From Scybalousia_A sp964626385 (GTDB lineage Bacteria; Bacteroidota; Bacteroidia; Bacteroidales; P3), in the NCBI GenBank assembly GCA_964626385.1, contig CAZVEO010000040.1, forward strand, positions 1 through 20,830: a stretch of 20,830 nt of DNA. Reading direction: 5' to 3'. The notes beneath the pieces are model-generated. The model saw nothing but the letters and a program-made list of their open reading frames with translations, was not told the DNA's origin and did not search any database. Of this stretch, positions 6,354 to 15,114 are shown piece by piece. Positions within the stretch are counted from its first letter, which is position 1. Each line of letters opens with the position of its first letter. Both the position numbers and the translations under genes were made by a program.

Positions 6354-9300
6354 TTATTGGAAAGAGTTTAGGTCAACAGGACGCAAAGCTCCAAACCATT
6401 TAACAAGAGTTTCTCCTATACCGTCCGCTTTTACGTGTATCAAGTATATACCTCCAGATATTTGCAAACCTCTTTCGTTTTTCAAATCCCACTCTACATA
6501 AGTTTGAGCAGAACCGCTACCCGGAGTTATAGACCTAGAAGGTCCTCTTAGTTTTCTAATAACCGTTCCATCTATAGAGTATATAGTAATATAACACTCT
6601 GGTGGCAAATTGGTAATCTTTACCGTATTATTTACCTGGTCTCCCTCATACAAAGAACTTGCATAGTAAGGATTAGGAACAACTGTAATAGCATCCAAAA
6701 CACTTGAAGAATTTGAATAACCAACATTGGTTTGAGCTATCATATCAGAAGCAATTCCAAATCTATACAATGGGAAATTATCATTTATAGGATTAGTACT
6801 GTTAATACCTGAATGGCTCCAATTTGCAAAATAAGGTTTTCTGACTCTTATCTGAACAGTAGCATCTGTAGGTATCAATTCAGGAGAACGTTGAGAGTAA
6901 GGTACTATATCAGGGTTAGCATTACCATAGGCAAATATTCCACTTGCCACAGGAGTTCCGACCCACATAACAGAAGAGAATAACTTTTCTGCCTGTACAA
7001 GATGATACAGACTCTCATTAGAAGAAATATCATTGCAATCATTCAAATGTTTCAAATAACCTTTAGCAGTTACACCCTCATCGTATGCAGGGAAACTGAA
7101 CACTTCTAACTGAGTAGGCGATGAAGCACTTGCCAAATTTACACAATAATGTTTTCCGGTTCCAATAACATAAACAAAGTGCATACCACCAAAAGAACCT
7201 GCTGCAGGAGGATTCCACATCATATCCCTTCCATTAAGTTGTCCTAATGAGGAATTTTCACCAAACATCATATTTAATCTTTCTCCTGTTTCCAAATTGA
7301 TTGCATAACCAGGGAACCAACTCATACCAGAATCAGCAGGGTTGTATGTACCATCTTTTTCCCAAGAACGTTCCCTACGTAGTTGGAATTTCTTAGCACC
7401 ACCTTGTGTCAATGTAGTATCTGTACCCATCTCCAAAACAGGACATCTCGTCCACTTGGATTTGTCAGAAGTAAATACTATATCAACAGAGGCTAAATTG
7501 TTCATATCATTAAACAATAATGAATTACAATATATAGCAGTGTTAGCTTTATCACTATTAGTAACATCCAAAGAATTGTTTGAATTAACATAATAGTATC
7601 TACAAAAAGCAGGGTGTTGGGCAGATGTAGACGTCAATCTATAAGGAGCCCAAGTGCCATTTACACACTTTTCATATTCATTAAGTGGATCCAATGCGAT
7701 ATACTTAGTACCAATACTGATAATAGATACACCATCATCACCTCTAACTGTATCAGGTACTTTACAATAGTAATCATATGTAGGGTCATCTGGATTATTT
7801 CTTTCATCATATACAGTACCAGAACGTATCCAGTTAGTAGACTCAGAAGCATCATCATCAGCAAAACCAGTAAGCCATGATTTATTTGCATCAGCATAAA
7901 CAATACCTGAAGACAATAATGACCCAGAAATTAGGACATTAGCTCTTACCTCCGACAAAAATTCTTTATCATAATTTTGAATAGCTCTACGTGTAATTTC
8001 ACTTGCTATATTATCTGTATTACTCAATGATATTGATATACCTAAACCAAATATTATTTGCTCATTATCATCACTTAAAGGTCTAGCAGACTCTACTTGA
8101 TAAACATCATCATACAATGGCGAACCATCTGTAGTAGTTAGTATCCACTTAGCATTAGATAAATTAGTATCCTTTATTGTTGCATGAGGAGTAACCGTGG
8201 TATCTGTCGTTTCAGCAGGAACAAATCTCAAATAATAAGAACCAGCCTTAACATTCAATGGGTCTACAACCTTAACATTCAAAGGACCTGCGTTGGTTTG
8301 ATATTCTGGTTCTTTCAAAATGTTTATAGGTTGTTCTGCTGTAATATTTTGTCCTGTATAAGGATCTCTTATAGTAACAGACTCAGTTGTTGGTTCAATA
8401 CCCGTTGCTCCCATAAGTTCTGCAACAGAAGATTTTTGCAAATTAATAACCAAACCTCCATTTCCATAACCTTCAACACGAGTTATTTCTGGAGATACTC
8501 CATAAGTAGTTCTTATTGTAGTACCGTTTTGTTGTCCAGAAAGTTTATGAGGAATAGCAACAACAGATTCTACAGAAGAACCATCTCCTTTCTTGCGAGA
8601 GGCTAAGTAAGGCTCTTTCTGACCATCTATCTTTGTTGCATCAGTTGGAGAATATTGTTTATAAACATTTTGTGCATATGCAACTGCAACAAAGTAATAT
8701 TTCTTATTGTTCACTAAACGTTTATCTGTGCTAGTAGAGAACAAGTCCTCAGTAACACGAAATGTGTGTTGTATACCTTGATTAGCACCAGTAACCATAA
8801 CCTGAGACTCTAAATTGCCAGCCTCATCTGTAGTATAATTTACCAGTGTAGATATATCATTTTGTATATCACATTGTGCTACTAATTGAGCCTTGCTATT
8901 GTCATATATATCGGAGACTGAAACAGTGGCATCTTTCAATTGGAATATTTGATATCCTTCAAAAGTATAGTACCTATTAGGCAATTGTCCATCAACAGAA
9001 TCATTAGGTATGGAAACATCTAAAACTCTAAAAGATTCATTGATGTTGTTACCAGACTCATTAGTCAAATAAAGTATAATCTCTCTATCCAACTCTTGTA
9101 CTACAATATCCGGAGCATCCGGTCCTTCCAACACGTTGAAACAATTATCAAACAAAGCCTGACATTTGTCATCTATTTTTCTAAGAAGGTCAACTGAAGC
9201 CTGAGGACCACCAGTAGCAGCCTGAGCAAAAGGAATACCCACTGTTATATAATTGATAGCACCAGGAGATAATGTGAAAGGTCCAGCGGATTGCATAAAA

Positions 9301-11039
9301 CGTCTATCACCCGGAGGGTTAGGACTTCCATTATCTGCAGTTGATTCACTCCAACTATGGCTCTTACCATAGGCTCTATCATCTGGAGTGCCCCAACCCC
9401 AAATATCACTATCGCCAGGGAACATAAAATCAGCTCTTACTCCTTCGTTTGAAGAGTGTCCATCATAAGTAGTAAAACCATTACCACCATAGTACATGTA
9501 TTGATTGTTTTTCCAAATACCACGCAAATAGTTGTAGTAATGTTGTGCCTTTGTAGGCTCACCGTTATCAGCAGAAGAGTTGTTGTAGTAAATGAAACGT
9601 CTCATACCAAAACGCTCATCATTAGCAATACCGTTACCAAAGTTTACACCATTGATAGCACAAGCAAAATCCTCATTGCCGTTCTCTGGGAACCACGCCT
9701 CTTTGTATTTATCAGCATCTGCTGTCAAAAGAATATTGATATCTGCCTTTAAGTTTCCTGCTGCTATTTCTGCATCTATAATTGCTTGATAAGACGCAAG
9801 AATAGCCTCACCACCTGCCATATTTTTCAAAGCAGCTGTATCTACCTTAGGAATATCCTTACCATATTTGGCATCCATATAAGGGCCTTGGAAAAAGTCT
9901 ATACCAACAGCAGGAGGGTTGCCAGAGTAAGCACCCTGTCCAGGACCATCATTAGCATCACCATTATAACAATATCCCAAACCTCTTTCAACATCACAAC
10001 CCACATAGTCATCAAAAGCATATCCCAAATCTGGGTCAACCCATTGTGAAAAGTAAGTATCTTTTAATTTGAAAGCGGAACGATTGACTATTTCATAAGA
10101 ATAAAAAGTCATATCATTGATTTCGTTGTTCATTGTGAAAGCAAACGCCTGCGCTCTAATTTCCAAACCTATCGCATACTGAGAACTGGATTCTGTATGA
10201 GCATTACCTTTGTCGTTGAATATCCACCACAAAGTCTCATCACCTTTAAGAACTTGGTCTACAAGAAGTCCATTGTAGGCTTTCATTACACCACCTGTTT
10301 GATATATATCTGAGTTTGTAGACTCATAGGTAGGAATAGGAGTATAAGCAACTCCCACAGGAAGAGAATCACGTATAGTAGTAGGGCAAAGGTCACCATT
10401 GAAATCATAATAAGGATAATCGCCATTATCAGGATTATATATACCATCTCCATCCCTATCAAAGAAAGGCGCTAAAAAACGAGATTGTCCCAAAGACTCA
10501 TCTCCGTTACCTGGCCATTCTCTAATAGCAGTAGTAATATAATCCCTATGGTCGCCAGTTGCATAGTGAGATACAAACTCTTGTACCTCTGCTTTAGTTA
10601 TTCTAAACAATTTATCCCATTGGTCGCACACTGCTCTATTGGTAGAAGCATTGTTATCTACTGTCAAAGGTCCTGGCCAAAAGTCTTGTCCTTCAGAACC
10701 AAATCTCATAGCAGCAACACGCAATTGGTCGTTCTCATCCATACCACCAATCCAAAGAGCAGAACAGAACAAAGCCGTTGAACTACCAGCCTTTGGAACA
10801 TAGTATTGTGCAGTCGCTCCATCAGTCCACATATTGCCACCCTGATTGATACGTGCACGCACATTATTTATGCTTAGTTCAGCAGAACCCTGAGCCTTTC
10901 TACAAGATTCAACACCATCAGCTTTTCTTGTAGGCTTGGATGTCTTTTTTGCACCCTTATAAGGCAACGCACTTGCTGACATGCCCATAAGACACAAACA
11001 AAACAACAATAATGATAATTTACCAAAAATATTTTTCAT
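6354..11039 (-). CDS. Large secreted protein with T9SS-like C-terminal domain
   Basis: A 1561-residue exported protein. Residues 1-24 form a signal peptide (cleavage near ASA|L). A calcium-loop-like stretch, DRDGDGIYNPDNGDYP, lies at about 192-210, as found in many T9SS-exported proteins. The centre is rich in aromatic and Asn/Asp residues and in beta-strand patterns, including a fibronectin-like KYYFVAVAYAQN segment near 790. From about 1450 to the end (VVPNPYYASSL..., ITIYSIDGTVIRKL, WDLKN, SGGIYLIHVKA, LVKWFG) it follows the plan of FlgD-Ig/type-A T9SS sorting domains, but continues for about 15 residues beyond the usual end (WFGALRPVDLNSFQ). I infer surface display or secretion through the T9SS, probably with the adjacent PorV-like protein. 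No enzymatic motif was recognised. The gene is 36 nt downstream of the TonB receptor gene. Confidence 0.75.
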   Translation of the reverse strand: MKNIFGKLSLLLFCLCLMGMSASALPYKGAKKTSKPTRKADGVESCRKAQGSAELSINNVRARINQGGNMWTDGATAQYYVPKAGSSTALFCSALWIGGMDENDQLRVAAMRFGSEGQDFWPGPLTVDNNASTNRAVCDQWDKLFRITKAEVQEFVSHYATGDHRDYITTAIREWPGNGDESLGQSRFLAPFFDRDGDGIYNPDNGDYPYYDFNGDLCPTTIRDSLPVGVAYTPIPTYESTNSDIYQTGGVMKAYNGLLVDQVLKGDETLWWIFNDKGNAHTESSSQYAIGLEIRAQAFAFTMNNEINDMTFYSYEIVNRSAFKLKDTYFSQWVDPDLGYAFDDYVGCDVERGLGYCYNGDANDGPGQGAYSGNPPAVGIDFFQGPYMDAKYGKDIPKVDTAALKNMAGGEAILASYQAIIDAEIAAGNLKADINILLTADADKYKEAWFPENGNEDFACAINGVNFGNGIANDERFGMRRFIYYNNSSADNGEPTKAQHYYNYLRGIWKNNQYMYYGGNGFTTYDGHSSNEGVRADFMFPGDSDIWGWGTPDDRAYGKSHSWSESTADNGSPNPPGDRRFMQSAGPFTLSPGAINYITVGIPFAQAATGGPQASVDLLRKIDDKCQALFDNCFNVLEGPDAPDIVVQELDREIILYLTNESGNNINESFRVLDVSIPNDSVDGQLPNRYYTFEGYQIFQLKDATVSVSDIYDNSKAQLVAQCDIQNDISTLVNYTTDEAGNLESQVMVTGANQGIQHTFRVTEDLFSTSTDKRLVNNKKYYFVAVAYAQNVYKQYSPTDATKIDGQKEPYLASRKKGDGSSVESVVAIPHKLSGQQNGTTIRTTYGVSPEITRVEGYGNGGLVINLQKSSVAELMGATGIEPTTESVTIRDPYTGQNITAEQPINILKEPEYQTNAGPLNVKVVDPLNVKAGSYYLRFVPAETTDTTVTPHATIKDTNLSNAKWILTTTDGSPLYDDVYQVESARPLSDDNEQIIFGLGISISLSNTDNIASEITRRAIQNYDKEFLSEVRANVLISGSLLSSGIVYADANKSWLTGFADDDASESTNWIRSGTVYDERNNPDDPTYDYYCKVPDTVRGDDGVSIISIGTKYIALDPLNEYEKCVNGTWAPYRLTSTSAQHPAFCRYYYVNSNNSLDVTNSDKANTAIYCNSLLFNDMNNLASVDIVFTSDKSKWTRCPVLEMGTDTTLTQGGAKKFQLRRERSWEKDGTYNPADSGMSWFPGYAINLETGERLNMMFGENSSLGQLNGRDMMWNPPAAGSFGGMHFVYVIGTGKHYCVNLASASSPTQLEVFSFPAYDEGVTAKGYLKHLNDCNDISSNESLYHLVQAEKLFSSVMWVGTPVASGIFAYGNANPDIVPYSQRSPELIPTDATVQIRVRKPYFANWSHSGINSTNPINDNFPLYRFGIASDMIAQTNVGYSNSSSVLDAITVVPNPYYASSLYEGDQVNNTVKITNLPPECYITIYSIDGTVIRKLRGPSRSITPGSGSAQTYVEWDLKNERGLQISGGIYLIHVKADGIGETLVKWFGALRPVDLNSFQ

Positions 11040-11075
11040 AATTTCTAACTTATTTTCTCTATTTTAATACAACAA

Positions 11076-14000
11076 TTAGAACTGATAAGAAACACCTATT
11101 TCAACACTTCTTGGAGTTGAATAAAGGTAATTAGAATTCAAGTACATAGAGTAGTAATTTCTGTAGGCAGTTTCACTTATCTGCGCACGTATATCAGATT
11201 GTGTTTCAGGGTCTGTCAAATATCCATCATCATCAGGGTCTCCAGTTACAGAATAAACACTGGTGATATTTTTGATATTAAACACATTAGAAACAGAACA
11301 AAATACATCCAAAATAGTATTACGTTTTCCAACTTTAATAAAGAAAGCTTTATCTACTGTCAAATCTACACGGTAATACCAAGGCAAACGAGCACCACGG
11401 AAAGAACCAACTATGGTTTGTTGTTTGTGACTATACAATTTGGTATAAGGAGTACCTGATTGTACTACACCTGTGATATTTACACCAAAATTCTGTAACC
11501 ATTTAATAGTTTTAACCTTAGTGTTACCATCCTTATCGGTAACTTTTCTTTTCGTAGTAGGACCATTATATTTGTTTCCATTGTCGTAACGGAAGTCCAA
11601 ATTGAATTTAAATGCATGTCTTCTATCGTCAGCAATAGGGAACATCATCTTTACATTTGGATAACCAGCACGTATTAAAGAAACTATGGTAGAAGAACTC
11701 AATCCTGTAGTACCCTCTGCGTATTGAAGAGTATAACTTGCAGAAGCCCTAACATTCTTAACACGTCTAAGGTCATATTGTATTGTCAAACCTTTGGTTG
11801 TACGATAATCTTGGTTGTCGTAAGTATAGTAAATATACTTAGGGTCAGCACCCACATATTGCACCAAATTGATAAGGTCTCTTGTTTGCTTATAATAAGC
11901 AGAAATAGTCAAAGAAGAACGTTTTGATAACACCTGTTGGAAACCTAACTCATAGTTAGTGATTTTTTCTGGTTTTAGATTAGGGTTTGTCAAAGTAGGC
12001 TCACTCAAACTTGACATATACAAATAACTTGCATAAGGTGCTTGCCAGTAAGTCTCAGAAGGTCTACGAGCAATAATATCATAAGAAGCTTTAAACTCTG
12101 ATTTGTCAGATACAGGGAAAGACAACGCTATACGAGGCATTGCTACAATTTGAGGTTTATAGTCTTCAAAAGCATCAACAGATATCTCAGAAGGAAAACC
12201 AGTAGATAAAAGGGTTCCTTTTCTGAAAGGCAATGGCTGACCAGAAGCACCAGCCACCCTTGAAGGGTCAGAAGTTATTGTACCATCTGCTGTATACCAA
12301 GTTACGTCTGAACCATAACCGCGTCTAAATCCTGTAATAGTTACCTCGTTTGTAGGCAAAGACTCTCCTTCGGAAAGTTGGTCAACGTAAACAACAGCAT
12401 CATTAGGTATTGTAGAAGGTATTTGAGAAGCATTGCCTGCATTACGCAAATCTCTTACCGTATAAGCATCATAAATCAAATAAGGGTCTTTCAAAACCAT
12501 TTGATTACCATCAAATCTATCCACACGTACACCTATGTTAAAGACAAGGTCCCTAAAGAAGAACTGGTCTTGTATATAACCTGCCATATATATAGGTTGC
12601 CAAGCACCAAGTACTCTATTTCCATTGTTACCCGTAAAGAAATCCCTCAAAGAAGTTTTACCAGAAACTTTCTCTCCTGTATGGTCATAACCTCTCATAG
12701 AAACGTAAGGATTACCATTATTATATAACTCATCTGTAGAGAACATATCCAAAGAAAATACATCTGGGTCATAACTATCTATATCCAACATGGAAACATC
12801 TGTAATATTGTTGTATCCCAACTCACGCAAATGTTCTCTTAAATATCTATCAAAGTGAGATTGTGAACCAGCATCAAAGTTTCTATCATAAGTAACAACA
12901 GGATAATAACCAGAGTTATCTATAACAGGGTTTGAATAATCCGGTGCTAAATTGTGCAAATTCTGTCTTTGACGCATCAAAGTCCATAAGCCTCCAGCAT
13001 TTAAACTATAAGAAGCATAAGTCTTTTGGTCGTATTGGAAACCTATTTCTAACTGATGTTTACCTACGTCAGCAGAAATTTTTGCAGTAGCATAAATATA
13101 CTGATTATCATACTTAGAGTAAGTAAAAGGAGGAACACCAAAGTTTGTATATATACTATAAACTGAAAGTGGAGTACTACCATTCATAAGTCCCTTATAA
13201 CCTTCTAAGTAGTCCGCATTTCTTGTAACATAACCCGATTCTCTCAAAGAAGCAAACTCATCACTATAATACAACTGATTGGTATAAGCTGCCAATCCCG
13301 GATTATAATTTGCTGCTCGGAAAGTCATAGAGTCTTGACTCCATGAAGTAAGTTGTTTTACCCATTCTTCAGTACCATCTCCATCTATATCCAATTTTGT
13401 AAGATTATAAGTAGGAGACCAATAAGAAGTAAACTTACCTATATAACCATATTTAAAATAATCATCTTCAAAATCAGGATTATAAGCACTTACAGCATTT
13501 TGTCTTTCATATGAAGCTAAAACATTAAACATAACATTTTTTATCAAAGCAGTAGGACTATCATCGGTAGACAACTTGTGAGTAAAATCCGCCATAACTT
13601 GATAAGCATAACTCTTATAGGAAGAATTATTATCATTGTTTAGTAGCAAATCACCACTATTCTTTCCATATGAATATCTAAACTCACCACCAAGTTTCAA
13701 AGTCGTTCTGCGAGATAATGCAAAATCTAATCCACCCTCTAAGTACAAATAATTTGAACCTATATTAGGAATACGTCCCACTTGTTCAAAAGAACTTCTG
13801 GTTAGATAACTTGTTGCATAATTAACACCATGTTGAACATCATAAACCAAAGGAGATTGTGAAATTCTTGCTAAAGCAGAATCCTTAATCATATAAGGTT
13901 CTCTTCCATCTGCAAACAATCCCGAAGAAGCATGTGAAAAGAAACCAGATAAACGAAAACCTATTAAGGTTTTAGTTGTATTGGTATTAGTATCTGTTTT

Positions 14001-14774
14001 TGTCCAAACAGGACCTGTCAAATACAATTCGGCTCTATGAAAACCTCTATCATTGAAAGGTTCTGAAGTACGATAAGATAACATACCTTCAAATCTATTC
14101 TGAGGCGGTTTTAAAGTTATATTAGTCGTACCTCCCAAAGACTCACCATACTGTGCAGGTGTACCTCCCAATATAACCTGTATATCGGCAATGGCAGACT
14201 TAGGAACGTTGACTGTTGATTTTTTTGCACCATTGACGTATTGCTGCATATCAGACTCACCACGTGCTGTACCAGAACTTCCGTCATTGTCCTGTACACC
14301 ACCCATGGTTGCCAAAATAGCATCAACAGAATTTGCCGTAATTTTTTCTATATCCTCCGAAGTAATTCTACCTCCAGAGGTAGCCTGCCCCTTTTGAATC
14401 AAAGGAACTTGATATTCAGTAACAGTAACCTCTCCCAAAGTGGTAGACTCCGGCTTAAGTTCCAAATCTCCTCCAGCCGAAAAACCAGTAGCAGAGACAC
14501 GTACTCCCGTCTTTATAGCCGTTGCATAACCGATAAAAGACGCTTTTACATCGTAGGTTCCAGGAGATAGTGGCTTTATTTGATATGTACCATCCATTCC
14601 CGTCTGAGCACCACCCTTTTGTTCGCCATTTTGGAGGACAATGACATTTACAAAAGGTAACGGCTCTTTTGTTTGTTCATCTGTAATAGTACCCGTAAGA
14701 ACACCTTGCGCATACATTACATTAGTCGCAATAAGCAACCCGAGCGTAAATAATATTCTTTTAAGCATACTCAT
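11076..14774 (-). CDS. TonB-dependent outer-membrane receptor with CarboxypepD-reg-like domain
   Basis: A 1232-residue TonB-dependent receptor. Domains in order: signal peptide (1-22, cleavage YA|Q); a carboxypeptidase-regulatory-like beta-sandwich (about 24-110: GVLTGTITDEQTKEPLPFVNV, DGTYQIKPLSPGTYDVKASF); a plug domain (about 130-225) with ITSEDIEKITANSVDAIL and GGTPAQYGESLGGTTNI; then a large 22-strand-type barrel ending in EIGVSYQF, whose terminal Phe is the usual outer-membrane assembly signal. One long loop holds a DIDGDGTEEW stretch (about 460) resembling a calcium-binding loop. The ligand is unknown. The next gene is not SusD-like, so it is not a standard SusCD pair; the linked genes are a secreted protein and a PorV-like protein. 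MSM offers two ATGs six bases apart (14774 or 14768); the first is used here. Confidence 0.92.
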   Translation of the reverse strand: MSMLKRILFTLGLLIATNVMYAQGVLTGTITDEQTKEPLPFVNVIVLQNGEQKGGAQTGMDGTYQIKPLSPGTYDVKASFIGYATAIKTGVRVSATGFSAGGDLELKPESTTLGEVTVTEYQVPLIQKGQATSGGRITSEDIEKITANSVDAILATMGGVQDNDGSSGTARGESDMQQYVNGAKKSTVNVPKSAIADIQVILGGTPAQYGESLGGTTNITLKPPQNRFEGMLSYRTSEPFNDRGFHRAELYLTGPVWTKTDTNTNTTKTLIGFRLSGFFSHASSGLFADGREPYMIKDSALARISQSPLVYDVQHGVNYATSYLTRSSFEQVGRIPNIGSNYLYLEGGLDFALSRRTTLKLGGEFRYSYGKNSGDLLLNNDNNSSYKSYAYQVMADFTHKLSTDDSPTALIKNVMFNVLASYERQNAVSAYNPDFEDDYFKYGYIGKFTSYWSPTYNLTKLDIDGDGTEEWVKQLTSWSQDSMTFRAANYNPGLAAYTNQLYYSDEFASLRESGYVTRNADYLEGYKGLMNGSTPLSVYSIYTNFGVPPFTYSKYDNQYIYATAKISADVGKHQLEIGFQYDQKTYASYSLNAGGLWTLMRQRQNLHNLAPDYSNPVIDNSGYYPVVTYDRNFDAGSQSHFDRYLREHLRELGYNNITDVSMLDIDSYDPDVFSLDMFSTDELYNNGNPYVSMRGYDHTGEKVSGKTSLRDFFTGNNGNRVLGAWQPIYMAGYIQDQFFFRDLVFNIGVRVDRFDGNQMVLKDPYLIYDAYTVRDLRNAGNASQIPSTIPNDAVVYVDQLSEGESLPTNEVTITGFRRGYGSDVTWYTADGTITSDPSRVAGASGQPLPFRKGTLLSTGFPSEISVDAFEDYKPQIVAMPRIALSFPVSDKSEFKASYDIIARRPSETYWQAPYASYLYMSSLSEPTLTNPNLKPEKITNYELGFQQVLSKRSSLTISAYYKQTRDLINLVQYVGADPKYIYYTYDNQDYRTTKGLTIQYDLRRVKNVRASASYTLQYAEGTTGLSSSTIVSLIRAGYPNVKMMFPIADDRRHAFKFNLDFRYDNGNKYNGPTTKRKVTDKDGNTKVKTIKWLQNFGVNITGVVQSGTPYTKLYSHKQQTIVGSFRGARLPWYYRVDLTVDKAFFIKVGKRNTILDVFCSVSNVFNIKNITSVYSVTGDPDDDGYLTDPETQSDIRAQISETAYRNYYSMYLNSNYLYSTPRSVEIGVSYQF

Positions 14775-14796
14775 ATAGTGTATTATGATTTTCTAA

Positions 14797-15105
14797 TTAA
14801 TACTCATAAGGTCTTTCCATTATAGCAGAATAAATCATAGCAGATTTAATATCAAACTTCTTTTTTGTGGTCGGAGCCTTAATATCATTTTTTTTCTTTT
14901 CTGTTTTTTCAACCTTATTAACAACAACTTTATCAAAATTCTGAAAATTTTGTTTTTTATACAAATTTAACTCTGAGTAAAAAGGCGACCATTCCTCCCC
15001 TTCATTTATTTGTTGGGCAGGAAAGATCACCTCCTCTTTCTTCTTTTTCTTGAATAGAGAAGAAAGTACAACTAAAGTTATAATTATTGTTAAAATAGTC
15101 GCCAT
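14797..15105 (-). CDS. Small membrane-anchored protein between secDF and the receptor
   Basis: A 102-residue protein. Residues 3-18 form one hydrophobic segment (LTIIITLVVLSSLF), followed directly by a basic stop (KKKKK), so the rest should lie in the cytoplasm. The middle (~25-80) is charged and probably disordered. The end, KKFDIKSAMIYSAIMERPYEY (82-102), looks like a conserved short amphipathic motif of the type FDxxxAxIYSxIxxRPY; I recall similar tails in small Bacteroidales proteins but assign no family. It starts 9 nt after secDF and ends 22 nt before the receptor gene, so co-transcription is very likely. A role as an accessory to the translocon or envelope export is possible, by position only. 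Confidence 0.7.
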   Translation of the reverse strand: MATILTIIITLVVLSSLFKKKKKEEVIFPAQQINEGEEWSPFYSELNLYKKQNFQNFDKVVVNKVEKTEKKKNDIKAPTTKKKFDIKSAMIYSAIMERPYEY

Positions 15106-15114
15106 TATCTATTT

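Noticed and set aside
8184..8606. 140-codon plus-strand open frame
   Set aside because: It is antisense to the 1561-residue gene, with no recognisable domain and Ser/Asn/Arg-rich composition typical of a shadow frame.
11076..14774. SusC of a polysaccharide-utilisation locus
   Set aside because: No SusD-like lipoprotein or glycoside hydrolase is adjacent; the downstream genes are a CTD-type secreted protein and a PorV-like protein.
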